Shown: positions 10,815 to 22,976 of the stretch, piece after piece
Layout: the number at the start of each line of letters is the position of its first letter
How positions within the stretch are numbered: position 1 is the stretch's first letter
Origin: Bromus sterilis
Taxonomy: Eukaryota; Streptophyta; Magnoliopsida; Poales; Poaceae
DNA: 64,000 bases
Assembly (NCBI GenBank): GCA_950022295.1
Contig: OX465597.1
Coordinates: 190,091,016-190,155,015 of the forward strand
Reading direction: 5' to 3'
Program-made: the position numbers and the translations under genes
The notes under the pieces: generated by a model
Databases searched by the model: none
Told to the model about the DNA's origin: nothing
Seen by the model: only the letters and a program-made list of their open reading frames with translations

Positions 10815-11993
10815 CCAACTCCATCAGCTCATTGGCGGAACTCTGCAAAAAGTTTGTAAGCGCATTTACCGGAGGGGTCCATCCTTCGAAAACCGTCCGT
10901 AACTTACGACGAGTAGTGCAGAAGGACGGCCAACCTCTCCGAAGTTCGTCCAAAGATTCACCCAGATGCAGTATTGCATCCCCGACACGCATGAGGCTGC
11001 AATCATCGCCACCTTTCATTCCAACATCAAGAACCCGCGCATGCTGGAGAAGATGATTACCCGGTCCATGAAGACTATCACCGCCCTGTTCGAGCTGGCC
11101 AACAAGGTCGCTCGCATCGAAGAGGTGGTCCTGCGTGTTAATCGAGATGTCGGAAGACGCCGTACCGCTCAAGCTCTTTCCGAAAGGAACCATCCTTCGG
11201 GGAGCCCTGGGCCCGTAAATGCGTACACCAAGCCGTGTTCACCACGGAGGGGTACGGGGCCACTCCGGAACCACCCTCCTTCGACACCGTGGTTGCCGCC
11301 GCGGACACCACCCCATCGCCATATTGCAAGATACACAAGACCAATAATCACGACCTGTCCGAGTGCCGCTCCGTCATCAAGCTCCAAGAAGACATGGCGG
11401 CCTTCTATTGCAAGAAGGACGCCAAAAGGAAGGCGCAATGGGGCTGAGGTTCCCAACGTGGGGGCCGAGGCGGCTACCAGAACTAGGGTTAGCCAAGGAC
11501 GCCGCATCACGGCGACGACGTTTCCGGATAGGAGGAATCCGAAGGTGACACGGAGAAGGTGGAGACCCACCAGGAGACCACCGGTTATCTCTTCTTGTTG
11601 CACGGGTGGAAGGTCTTCGTCTGTGGCCGCAAGCTGGACCGCGGGGAGTCCTCCTATTCCGTTACGAGGGCGAGGACGTCTTGACGCTGAAGAACGGAGA
11701 GCTACCAAGCAACCGGAAGGACGCCGAGCGAGTCGCTCGTCAATCATCGATGTACCTCCTACTCGATGAGACCCTTTACCGCAGGCGTCCCAACGGTGTG
11801 AAGCTACTGTGCATCCCCACAGATGAAGGCAAGGAGCTGCTTCCGTTTGGACCACGAAGGAACATGCGGCGCCCACATTGGTTCCCGGGCTTTGGTCGGC
11901 AAAGCTTTCGGGCAAGGATTCTATTGGCCTACCGCCTTGAATGACGCCATGGATCTTGTCAACACCTGGGACGCCTGCCAATTCCATGCCAAG
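10815..11993 (+). pseudogene. Tat-like Gypsy gag joined to integrase N-terminus (copy 2)
   Basis: 10820-11160 matches a retrotransposon gag core (ELCKKFVSAFTGG, then IPDTHEAAIIATF and ITALFELANKVARIEE). A zinc-knuckle-like motif CKIHKTNNHDLSEC lies near 11324-11365. From about 11604 the sequence repeats copy 1 (3829 onward), leading into the integrase zinc-binding region without any protease or RT between. Several frame changes. Truncated on the left by the element B LTR and on the right by the J LTR. Whether gag next to integrase is a family trait or a deletion cannot be told here. Confidence 0.75.
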
Positions 11994-12441
11994 TGACGAG
12001 GGTGTGACGCCACAACTCTTACAGATGAGGGTACCTAGTGCGTATCAAGACAGAAGGCTCGCTGGAAGCCTTGATCTTCCCACGACTGGCCCACTCGAGG
12101 CACCACCATACGAGTCCTCGACGATTATGGAACCCACGACTTGGCATCCAAGAAGGAAGATAGATTAGGAAACCGTCTTTGTAAACCTAGACGGAATCCT
12201 TGCGACCCAGCCTAGTATATAAAGGCTAGGAGAGGGGACGTCTAGGGCATCGAATATTCAAGCAAGACCTACGGTCCCGAGCGAATTCGCCTCGACCTCC
12301 ACTTTAATCGCCTCCATCGCAATATAATTGAGCAGGAAGTGCTTTCTCCTATTAGCGACAAGTATCGCCAACCTGCACATCTCCTATACGATCTAACCCA
12401 GGGTTCCTAACCATGGGATTTGCCGAGGTCAATCCTCGTCA
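11994..12441 (+). repeat. LTR of element J (448 bp)
   Basis: Ends are a perfect 8-bp inverted pair, TGACGAGG and CCTCGTCA. A TATATAAAG box lies at 12216-12224. The PBS follows directly. Confidence 0.85.
12216..12224 (+). promoter_or_regulatory. TATA box in the J LTR
   Basis: TATATAAAG about 220 bp from the LTR start, a usual place for the U3/R promoter. Confidence 0.6.
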
Positions 12442-12443
12442 AT

Positions 12444-12460
12444 TGGCGCCGTCCGTGGGG
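12444..12460 (+). other. Primer binding site of element J
   Basis: TGGCGCCGTCCGTGGGG two bases after the LTR, close to the PBS typical of Tat-type Gypsy elements. Confidence 0.8.
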
Positions 12461-13980
12461 AAGACGCATGTTGGATCAACAATCTCTGCGGTCCCTTCAC
12501 TAGCAATCTGCGACTCGACGATCGCCCCAGCATCCGGCATCTCCACGACTCGAGCAGAATCAAATATGTTCGACTCCCTTGGCTTCATCGCGCACCTCCC
12601 CGTCTAGCGATCAGCTTTCGCTGACTTCCGCGTAGTTGCAGATCTGACCTTCGAATGCTCAAGATCCATGTCAACCACTGGGGCACACTTCGCCTCACAG
12701 ACGATGCTCGGGCACTCAGAACAGCCACAACGCACAAGACAACGTCAGCCAAAAAAGCAACCCCTACCCACCCCACGACTCCGCGAGTCCTTCGGGCCAC
12801 CCACCACAGCCCTATGCACGGCAGTGCTCGCTACTGCGCGAGCACGACACTCTCATGGAAAAAGCAGATAGGCAAATGGACTAAGTTGGTGATCCGGATG
12901 CCGTTCTAGGTATTCATGGCAGACAACCACCATCCGACTTCAGATGACAAGGACGGAGAAGACACCCCGAACAGTCACAGGGAAGCACGCTCAAACAACA
13001 GAAACATCGATCCTAGCAACGCTGGCTAGATCATAGTCACCCTCGGCAAACAGGGAACCATACCAAGAAAATAATTCAGAAGGCAGGATGATCCACCTGA
13101 AAGCAGTAGGCGCCAGGACTCAGAAGCCGCAAGACAGGATGAGCCCACTAAAAAAATTTACCTATCGAAAGAAGCAATCGCCAGAGTAAAAGATGCGATA
13201 AGACGCGGTAAACTCCTCCATGAAAGCGCAACTAGCGACGAGCTTAGAGCTTACAACAAACTAGCAAGCGATGTCACCAAGAAAACAAGATGGTTACGTC
13301 TCAAGCTGGAAAATCAAAGAAAAACGGGGAGCTACTCGAGAAGCACTCGTAAAGCATCACCCGAGCACTCGAGTGACATTTTTGATCACATCTCTCCCTC
13401 TCGACACAAATCCAGATTCAGCAACCTGCGACGCACGAACAAGAAAAAAGTCGCCCGCAAATTGGACGGCGACTTTAGGCTAGAAGACAATGACGAGAAG
13501 GAAAAGCATCTCACACCAGCTGAAGCCTAATTACAGCTCAAGCATGCCTCCATCACGCTCAAATCAGCTAAAAAGACAATGCAGAATGCAACACGGCGCG
13601 AGCGCTCAAGGTAATGAGCGACGCCATCGCCGCTTCATCACTCAAAAAGTCGAACACAGGACGAACACCCCGCGAGCAGACACTAGAAATGGACCCCAGG
13701 TCGCCCGACGACGATGACGACGGCAACGACGACCTGCGCAAGCGCCACGACAAAAGCAGAGACCGAGACAGGGACGATGCAGCAACCGACGCAACGGCAA
13801 TCGGCGACGGGACGCGCAGGACGATATCACACAAAACAAAATCAACCAAGGAAGACAAAGACGCGCAGCTCACGAAGAGTACTCAGACGAGCATGCATCT
13901 GACGAAGATCTCGAACCTTGCGGAGCCCTATGTTTCGCTCGAGACATACGCGAGACGCCCATGCCTAGAGGTTTCAAGCT
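12461..13980 (+). pseudogene. Decayed leader and gag N-terminal region of element J
   Basis: GC-rich, Arg/Asp/Lys-rich in translation, with short open stretches in changing frames (13614-13982 on the plus strand is the longest). No motif is recognised. Position between PBS and the gag core suggests leader plus the variable N-terminus of gag. Confidence 0.5.
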
Positions 13981-14480
13981 AAACTCCACGACCCACAAGT
14001 ACGATGGATGAGAAGAACCAGAAGCATGGCTCGATGACTACCTCACCGCCGTCAAGTTCCAGTGAGGAACCAAGACCAAAATAATGCAGTACGTGCAGCT
14101 CATGCTTGAAGGCTCGGCACGACATTGGCTAATAAACCTACAGCGGGGCTCCATCAGCTCGTGGAAACAGTTTCGCGACACCTTCATCGAGAATTTCAAT
14201 TCAACCAATAAGCGGACGGCCTCACTCGAGGAACTGAGAGCTTGCAGACAAGGAACAAGAGAATCCTTAAGGGCATACATCCAATGATGGACCATACTCA
14301 AAAACTCAGCCGAGGACATATCAGATGAAAGCGCAATCGACGCGTTTAGAAGAGGCCTACAACGCGTAAATTCCAAAGAGCAACTCGGGCAGCTCAAAGT
14401 CCGAACACTCGCGCAGTTACTAGAACATGCCACAACTGGGCCGACGGAGAGGACTCCGTGCGCAACGAATCGGACGCCCC
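13981..14480 (+). pseudogene. gag: Gag core of element J
   Basis: Matches the plant retrotransposon gag domain: YVQLMLEGSARHWL, then SSWKQFRDTFIENF and RESLRAYIQ. In one frame the domain continues from about 14000 to about 14440 but is broken by several TGA codons, at least one (14285-14287) where related Gag proteins have Arg. Such changes fit C-to-T decay of methylated DNA. No CCHC knuckle is clear. Confidence 0.72.
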
Positions 14481-14773
14481 GACGACTCGCATAGATCGCG
14501 ACTATGACTACTACGATGGAGATAGAGGTTTCGACCGAAGAAGGAAAAGGCCTAGACGCAACTTGTAAGACGACAAAGGACCCGACATGGTCGCGATCGT
14601 CTTCCCAGGCGATAGAGACGGCAGACATCGCGACGACAACAGAACGCAGCAAAGAGACAACCTGGAAGATCCAGCACACGCCCAAAAGCAGGACTGGAGG
14701 CCCAGACAGCCACGAGATGACGCATGGACATTCCGCTCGGCCAAAGATCAGCTAGACGGACCATGCACAATAC

Positions 14774-15655
14774 ATGGTTTCAGAACCGAGCGCGGTATCG
14801 AGCCACACCCTCAGGAACTGCAGGTGCTTCAATGATCTCTCAGAAGAAAAGAGTCGGTCCACAGCTCCAACAACGCAACCCCTGGCAAGCTTGGCAGTCA
14901 GGCCAATCGCCCACAATGCACCACCCCCACCCGCAGCGCCAGCAAGACAGGTTACAACCATCCAAGAGCGATGCTCATCGCCCGATGAAAAAGAAGAATA
15001 CCCAAAAGCACACGGTCGCATCTACATGATCCAAGAAGGAAGTCCGTCCAATAGGCAGCAGAAACAAGTCACCAGACAAGTTTTCCTCACAGTCTCCTCC
15101 CACCCAGCTGTACCAGAAAACCTCCGCGGGTCCGAGACCGACATCACCTTCTCCAGAGAAGACCACCCGCCAGCAATCCCTCGCCCAGGGCATGCCGCAC
15201 TAGAGCTCAAAGAAAGAATCGGAAACTACGACATGTCACGAGTCTTTATGGATGGCGGCAGCGGAATCAACATCATATTCACCAAGACCCTGGAAGAGAT
15301 GTTCATCCAAAACTCAGGACTCAAAAATTCACGCACGACCTTCCACGGAATTATGCCAGGCAAAGCAGTGTACCCCCTTGGAAAGATAAGCCTGGATGTA
15401 GTCTTCGGCAACGCAAGCACCTTCCGAAAGGAAACGCTAGACTTCGAAGTAGTCGACTGGAAATCACAGTACCATGCCATCCTCGGTTGGCCGGCCTTCG
15501 CGCGCTTCGCGGCGGTGCCGCACTACGCGTACCTCAAGCCAAAAATGCCAGACCCAAGAGGAGTCATCAGAGTCAACAAAAGCTTCTTCAGATCTGATCG
15601 CTACGACAGAGAATTCCACAAGATATCAGAAACCTTTGGAGCACAACACACCTGA
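14774..15655 (+). pseudogene. Protease region of element J
   Basis: A 293-codon frame. The second half is a Tat-type retropepsin: ITFSREDHPPAIPRPGHAAL, then the active-site motif FMDGGSGINII near 15246-15280, and the HAILGWPAFARF segment near 15474. The first half is low-complexity linker. The frame closes at 15653-15655 shortly after the domain. RT, expected next in an autonomous element, is absent. The start codon is not meaningful, since gag is broken upstream. Confidence 0.75.
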
Positions 15656-15871
15656 GGAGTCGACGAGAAGGAAGAAGCACTCCTGTAAAAGACAAGGCAC
15701 CAGTCAAGGACTCGAAGAACCGGCACTTCACGACGACACCTCAAGCTATCCCTCAGCAACTTTACATTCCTAGGGCTATCCATCCATCGATCCAAATAAA
15801 GGGCCGTTTCGTCATAGCCCACTCATGTAAGAACGCAAGGGAAAGATTCTAAATATTCTCCCAAAAGTATC
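15656..15871 (+). other. Spacer between protease and repeat array in J
   Basis: No frame or motif recognised. Sequence leads into the tandem array. Confidence 0.5.
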
Positions 15872-16122
15872 TTACACAAGACATCATATTTGGCACTCGG
15901 GGACTCGCTCGCAGCAGCCACCCTCCAAGGCGTTATTCTCTGATGCGACTTCATATTTGGCTCTCGGGGGCTCGCTCACAGCAGCCACCCTCTGAGGCGT
16001 TATTCGCTCACGCGACTTCATATTTGGCACTCAGGGGCTCGCTCGCAGCAGCCACCCTCTGACGCGTTATTCGCTCACGCGACTTCATATTTGGCACTCG
16101 GAGGCTCGCTCGCAGCAGCCAC
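15872..16122 (+). repeat. 67-bp tandem array of element J, left part
   Basis: Units contain CGACTTCATATTTGGCACTC, GCTCGCAGCAGCCACCCTC and GGCGTTATTCGCTCAC. The CATATTT landmark recurs at 15885, 15952, 16019 and 16086, an exact 67-bp period. Cut at 16122 by the solo LTR. Confidence 0.9.
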
Positions 16123-17038
16123 TGATGAGGACATCTCTACTAATGTTACACACACATCTTCACCAACTACACATACTGGACCAGTTACTAGAGCACGCGC
16201 ACGTCAACTAAATTATCAGGTACTTTCGTTTCTTGCGAATCCTTCTAATGTTCAAGAACATATGATGCTGCCTAAATTAGATACTTTTGTTTGTCTTATG
16301 AATGAAGGACATAGCATGGATAAGAAGGATGGTCATTGGAGCGGGATCAAGCATGGAGAAGGAGGTGCGCGCGCGGGAAAGGACAATGGATCTTCGAGTG
16401 GTGATTTTCGCACTTTGAGGCCACCATAAGGCGTGCATGAAGACTTGGACGAGAGACACAAGATGCCACATTAATATTTTCGTCCAAGGGTTATTATAGG
16501 TGCTGCGTCACCTTATTATTGGGCCAGGCCCATGTAATTTCGAAATACACTTAATAGGCTATTTTTTAGAGTCCGTGTGTGTGGGGAAACCGAGTTAGGG
16601 TTGTTTTCGGACCCCTCCTCTAAGGGGCCAAGAAATTCTCCTCTGTTCCCCCATATATACAGCCCTTAGGGCGTCGTTTAGACTTGGGTTTTAATTAGAT
16701 TTAAGTTAGCCATAGTCGCAACTTCGAGTTCTTCGTTTGTGTCGTCCGACCAGGCCAAGACCGCATTGGAACCCCAACTTCTGTTAATCTTTCATCTTAT
16801 ATTCGCAATATCCAGATTGCAATTCTTAGTTCTTGCTTGTTCTTCAATTGCTTGCAGGAATTGACCTTCGTGGTCAGGTTGATCGTGCTTCCGCGGGATC
16901 AATAACCTCTCGGAGTTGGTTTAGCGATTGCTAAGGCGCAACGTCTTCGCACGTTCGTAGTCGGGTCGTGAAAGTCTACTCCACCAAAATCGATCTCCAT
17001 CATCTCCTCGAAACATCGGGACACCTTCGCCTCTATCA
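16123..17038 (+). mobile_element. Type 1 solo LTR in the J array, TSD GCCAC
   Basis: Complete 916-bp LTR, TGATGAGG to CTCTATCA, flanked by GCCAC at 16118-16122 and 17039-17043. The coding tail at its start is open for over 100 codons (to about 16429). Subfamily with GACAAAC-like tail, shared with LTRs at 3463, 24027 and 58323. Solo LTRs form by recombination between the two LTRs of one insertion. Confidence 0.95.
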
Positions 17039-17276
17039 GCCACCCTCTGAGGCGTTATTCTCTCACGCGACTTCATATTTGGCACTCAGGGGCTCACTCG
17101 CAGCAGCCACCCTCCGAGACGTTATTCATTCACGCGACTTCATATTTGGCACTCGAGGGCACGCTCGCAGCAGCCACCCTCCGAGGCGTTATTCGCTCAA
17201 CGCGACTTTATATTTGGCACTCGGGGGCTCGCTCGCAGCAGCCACCCTCCGAGGCGTTATTCGCTCACGCGACTTC
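17039..17276 (+). repeat. 67-bp tandem array of element J, right part
   Basis: Continues the array after the target-site duplication; landmarks at 17074, 17141 and 17209 (periods 67 and 68). Ends at ACTTC where the element C LTR begins. Confidence 0.9.
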
Positions 17277-18192
17277 TGATAGAGGCGAAGGTGTCCCGAT
17301 GTTTCGATGAGATGGTGGAGATCGATTATGGTGGAGACGACTTTCACGATCCGACTACGAACGTGCGAAGACGTTGCGCCTTAGCGATCGCTAAACCAAC
17401 TCCGAGAGGTTATTGATCTCGCGGATGCACGATCAACCTGACCACGAAGGTCTAATTCCTGCAAGCAATCGAAGAACAAGCAAGAACTAAGAATTGCAAT
17501 CTGGATATTGCGAATATAAGATGAATGATTACGAAAGTTGGGGTTCCAATGAGGTCTTGGCCTGGTCGGATGACACAAACGAAGAGCTCGAAGTTGCGGC
17601 TATGGCTAACTTAAATCTAATTAAAACCCAAGTCTAAACGACGCCCTAAGGGCTGTATATATGGGGGAACAGAGGAGATTTTCGTGACCCCTTGGAGGTG
17701 GGGTCCGAAAACAACCCTAACTCGGTTTCCCCACACATACGGGCTCTAAAAACAGCCTATAATGTGGTATTTCGAAATTACATGGGCCCAGCCCAATATT
17801 AAGGTGACGCAGCACCTATAATTGCTCTTGGACGAAAATAATGAAGTGGCATCTCGTGTATTTCGTCCAAGCCTTCATGCATGCCTTATGGTGGCTTCAA
17901 AGTGCAAAAATCCCCACTGGAAGCTCCATTGTTCTTTCCCGCGCGCGCACCTTCTTCTCCATGCTTGATCCCGCTCCAATGACCGTCCTTCTTGTCCATG
18001 CTAGGTCCTTCATTCATAAGCAAAACAAAAGTATCTAATTTAGGCAGCATCATATGTTCATGAACATCAGAAGGATTCGCAAGAAACGAAAGTACCTGAT
18101 AATTTAGTTGACGTGCACGTGCTCTAGTAACTGGTCCAGTATGTGTAGTTGGTGAAGATGTGGGTGTAACATTAGTAGAGATGTCCTCATCA
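17277..18192 (-). repeat. Type 1 LTR, 3' LTR of element C
   Basis: Complete 916 bp. Followed at 18193-18205 by the complement of the polypurine tract AAGAAGGGGAGGA. Confidence 0.93.
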
Positions 18193-19193
18193 TCCTCCCC
18201 TTCTTGAATTGAAGTCGTCCTCGACGGAAGCTCATTATCTTCTCCCAAATAAGGTTTCAAATCTGCAATGTTAAATGTGGGACTAACCCCAAAATCTGCA
18301 GGTAGCTCAAGTTTATATGCATTATCGTTAATTTTCTGTAAAACCTTAAAGGGACCATTAGCTCGTGGCATTAACTTAGACTTGCGCAAATCAGGAAACC
18401 TATCTTTACGTAGATGTAACCAAACAAGATCTCCTGGTTCAAACACAACATGCTTTCTACCCTTATCACCAGCAATCTTGTATCTAGCATTCATTTTCTC
18501 AATGTTTTCTTTAGTTAACTCATGCATTTTTAATATCAATTCAGCACGTTGCTTAGCATCAAAATAAACCTTCTCCGAAGATGGAGGAGGAAGCAAATCA
18601 ATAGGTGCACGAGGTAGAAAACCATAAACAATCTCAAAAGGGCACATTTTAGTGGTAGAATGAAATGAACGATTATAAGCAAATTCAATATGAGGTAAAC
18701 ATTCTTCCCACATTTTTAAGTTACTCTTTAAAATAGCCCTAAGCATAGTAGACAAAGTCCTATTAACTACTTCAGTTTGTCCATCAGTTTGGGGATGACA
18801 TGTAGTACTAAAAAGTAGTTTAGTCCCCAACTTAGCCCATAAGCATCTCCAAAAATGGCTAAGAAACTTAGTATCACGATCCGAGACAATAGTATTTGGC
18901 ACACCATGTAAGCGAATAATCTCTCGAAAGAATAAATCAGCAACATTAGCAGCATCATCACTTTTATGACATGGTATAAAATGTGCCATCTTAGAAAATC
19001 TATCCACGACAACAAATATGCTATCCCTCCCCTTCTTTGTTCGAGGCAAGCCTAAAACAAAGTCCATGGATATGTCCTCCCACGGAACACTAGGTACAGG
19101 TAAAGGCATGTATAAACCATGAGGATTGAGTCGTGACTTAGCTTTTTGACATGTAGTGCAGCGAGCAACAAAACGCTCAACATCCCGTCTCAT
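17886..19193 (-). pseudogene. pol: Integrase catalytic and C-terminal part, element C
   Basis: The 435 codons downstream of the internal stop. They include the end of the zinc finger (CTTCQKAK), catalytic core residues Asp (SMDFVLG), Asp (SDRDTKF) and Glu (QTEVVNRT), the GPF motif, and the LTR-encoded tail ending at 17886. No other break is seen. Confidence 0.88.
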
Positions 19194-22100
19194 CTATGGC
19201 CAAAAGAAATGTGTAGCAAGTACGTCCTCCGTCTTCTTCACGCCAAAATGTCCCATTAATCCTCCTCCATGCGCCTCCTGCAACAACAAAAGACGAATAG
19301 AGCTAGCTGGAATGCATAGCTTGTTAGAACGGAACACAAACCCATCATTAAGCACAAACTTGTTCCATGTTCTACCCTCTCTACAATTCTGCAATACATC
19401 TTTAAATTCCGCATCATGTACATATTGATCTTTGATTGTCTCTAAACCGAATATCTTGAAGTCAAGTTGTGAAAGCATAGTATAACGACGAGACAAAGCA
19501 TCAGCAATAATATTATCTTTCCCCTTCTTGTGTTTAATGACATAAGGGAAAGTCTCAATAAATTCAACCCACTTAGCATGTCTACGATTAAGTTTTGCTT
19601 GGCTTCTTATGTGTTTCAAAGATTCATGATCAGAATGTATAACAAATTCTTTGGGCCATAAATAATGTTGCCAAGTTTCTAATGTCCGAACAAGAGCATA
19701 TAATTCCTTATCATAAGTAGAATAGTTCAGACTAGGCCCATTCAATTTTTCAGAAAAGTATGCAACAGGTTTAGCATCTTGTAATAACACACCTCCCAAA
19801 CCAATCCCACTAGCATCGCATTCAAGCTCAAAAGTCTTATTAAAATCAGGAAGTTGGAGCAAAGGAGCATCTGTTAACTTATCTTTCAATACCGTGAAGG
19901 CTTCTTCCTGTGCGGTACCCCAAGTAAAAGGCACATCCTTGCGTGTAAGCTCATTGAGAGGTGCAGCAATGGTGCTGAAATCTCTCACAAAACGCCTATA
20001 GAATCCAGCGAGGCCAAGAAAACTCCTCACTTGTGTGACCGTTTTGGGCTGCGGCCAACTCTCAATCGCCTCGATCTTGGCTTTATCAACTTCAATTCCC
20101 TGCGGAGTAAAAACATAGCCAAGAAACGATACTCGGTCGGTGCAAAAGGTGCACTTCCCAAGGTTACCAAACAAACGTGCATTACGTAGAGCAATAAAAA
20201 CAGCACGTAAATGATCCAAATGTTCCTCCAAAGATTTGCTATAAATCAGTATATCATCAAAATAGACTACCACAAATCGTCCAATGAAAGCACGTAAAAC
20301 CTCGTTCATTAATCTCATGAAAGTGCTAGGTGCATTAGTTAACCCAAAAGGCATGAGTAACCACTCATATAATCCAAACTTAGTTTTAAATGCCGTTTTC
20401 CATTCATCCCCTAATTTCATGCGAATTTGATGGTATCCACTACGCAAATCAACTTTGGAAAACATGGTAGAGCCACTTAATTCATCAAGCATATCATCTA
20501 ACCTAGGAATAGGATGACGATAACGAATAGTAATATTATTAATGGCTCTACAATCAACACACATACGCCAAGTTCCATCCTTTTTAGGCACTAATATAAA
20601 AGGAACAGCACAAGGACTAAGGGATTCACGTATGTAACCTTTGTCGAGTAGCTCTTGTACTTGACGCTGAATCTCCTTCGTCTCCTCCGGATTGGTACGG
20701 TATGGCGCACGGTTGGGCAGCGAAGCACCGGGAATTAAGTCAATCTGATGCTCAATCCCTCGAATAGGTGGTAATCCCGGTGGTACGTCTTGTGGAAAGA
20801 CGTCAATAAACTCCTGCAAAAGGTCAGTGACAACAGGAGGCAAAGAAGGAGGCAATTCCTCAAATGAAAACAAAGCTTCTTTGCACACAAAAGCATAGCA
20901 CACATATTGACTAACATCCAAATCCGAAATATCAACCTTAGTAGCAAGCAAAGTTGGACTAGTCAATTTAATTTCATTAGAAACAGCAGAAGAAGATTTG
21001 CTATTAGTCTTATGTTGTTGCTCAAATTCTTTAGCTGCTATCTCATTCTCACTCTTATTTTTCTCCTGTTTAGCTTTACTAGCTCTAGCAAGATCATCTT
21101 TCACAATTTGTTCAGGAGACATAGGAAGTAAAGCAATAGTTTTATCCTGATGAACCAGAGTAAACTGATTTGTCCTACCATGGTGTACAACATTCCTATC
21201 AAATTGCCATGGTCTACCAAGTAAAAGAGAGCATGCTTGCATGGGTACCACATCACAATCAACATAATCAGCATATGCAGCAATGCTAAAGTGCACACGA
21301 ACAGAACGCGTTACCTTAATCTTACCACTATTGTTAAACCACTGAATATAGTACGGATGGGGGTGTGGTCTTGTGGTGAGAGATAGCTTCTCCACCAACT
21401 CCATGCTCGCCAAGTTGTTGCAACTCCCTCCGTCAATGATGATGCGAACCGAGCGTTCTTTCACCACTCCCTTTGTGTGGAACAAATTATGCCTCTGGTT
21501 TTGCTCGGCCTTCGATACCTGCACACTTAACACACGTTGAGCAACCAAACTAGCATATTGATGTGCATCATCAGGAGCCATATACTCTAAATCATGAGCA
21601 TCATCATGGGCACCCTGTTCCTCGTGAGCAATGAGAACTAAAGTCTCCTCATCATAGTCGCTCGCTGACTCATACCCACCATCCGCCGTAATAATCATCA
21701 CAGGCTTGGAGGGACAGTCTTTTGCGAAGTGACCTCCACCTTGGCACCTGCGACATTTAATATCACGATCTCGTGTTTGCCCTGTGGAAGCCATGGATGA
21801 AGAAGAACTCGCTGCTGGACCACTCTGTGCACCCTTGAATGGTGGCGCTAGCTGTTTTGGTGGCTCCCTGTAAGAATGAGCGGTTGAAGTAGATGGTGGT
21901 GCAGCAGGACGTGTGGATGTAGAAGGTCCACGCGATGTCCATGATGTATTTCGTCCTGCAGAAAAGTTAGGTCTCGTAGCGGCCTGTCGATCCTGCACTT
22001 CACGTTCAGCTTTACAAGCAAGATGAAACAAACGAGTAATAGTAGCATAGTCCTTGTATTCTAGAATAGTTTGTATCTCCCTGTTTAAGCCACCTATAAA

Positions 22101-22976
22101 ACGTGCAAACATAGCTTCACTATCCTCTACTAGGCCACATCTAATCAATCCAGTTTGTAATTCTTGATAATATTCCTCTACAGAATTTTTTCCTTGTCTC
22201 AAACGCTGTAATTTTTGTAGCAATTCACGTTGATAATAAGGAGGAACCCAGCGAGTACGCATAACATCTTTTAAAGCAGCCCAAGTAGCTGGAATATTAT
22301 TAGCATGCAATCTACAATGTTCATACCACCAAATAGATGCAAAACCCGTAAATTCACAAACAGCAGCAGTAACACGTCTATTCTCAGGATATTGTAAACA
22401 TGTAAAGCGTTGTTCAGTTTCTAACTCCCAAGTAAGATAAGCATCAGGAATATATCTACCCTCAAACGGCTTAAGATTCATTTTAAGTTTAGGCACATGT
22501 TCATCATCGCGTACCTGAGGGGGTGGTTGGTGTCGACCGTGGCGAATGTTGGGACGTGGACGCCTAGCTGGCTGCTCATAGGCCGCTTCCTGTTCCACCT
22601 CCTCCTCGTAATCACCCTCGTAGTTGTCGTCCTGGCCGACGTCAGAAGCAGCAGCAGTAGCAGCAACTGCAGCAGCCGCAGGAGCACCAGCAGCTTGTCT
22701 GCCCGGAAACAGAATACGTCGTGCACGTCGTGGTGGCGGTGGCTGTGCTGGAGCGGCCGCAGGCTGTGCAGGTAGGCGTGCGAGAAACTCAGTAAACTTG
22801 GCGTCGAGCTTGGTGTCGATCATCTTCTCCACACCATCAATCGCCTCTGTAAATCTGTTCTCGATGTCATTCACCTGTTCAGACATCATTTGTGCAAATT
22901 TATCATGTAACGCTTTGTTTGTCATATTCTCCCAATCGGGTGCATCCCGCGCCACTTCATCATGGGATCCTGGCAT
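19194..22976 (-). pseudogene. gag-pol: gag-protease-RT-RNase H of element C, ended by one stop codon
   Basis: Starts at the ATG at 22976 (MPGSHDE); the frame is open eight codons further up, but only from a GTG, so I chose the ATG seen in all copies. Order: gag with CCHC knuckle, protease DGGS, RT with YFDD, RNase H, then the integrase zinc finger. It stops at a TAG (19194-19196) after HFFWP, where other copies have a Lys codon. Apart from this the frame is intact for 1260 codons, so the copy is recently dead. Confidence 0.9.

Larger units (their letters stand above)
11994..17276 (+). mobile_element. Element J: defective Tat-like Gypsy element with 3' tandem repeats
   Basis: Has a 5' LTR, a PBS, a decayed gag and protease, and a 67-bp tandem array. 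There is no RT, RNase H or integrase, and no 3' LTR: the right end is cut by element C. It is inserted in Tat copy 2 at CCAAG. A type 1 solo LTR (16123-17038) splits its array. Tandem repeats between coding region and 3' LTR are known in Tat-lineage elements. Confidence 0.78.

Noticed and set aside
12000..17300. CRISPR-like spacing in the 67-bp array
   Set aside because: Units are contiguous tandem copies without unique spacers, within a plant retroelement.
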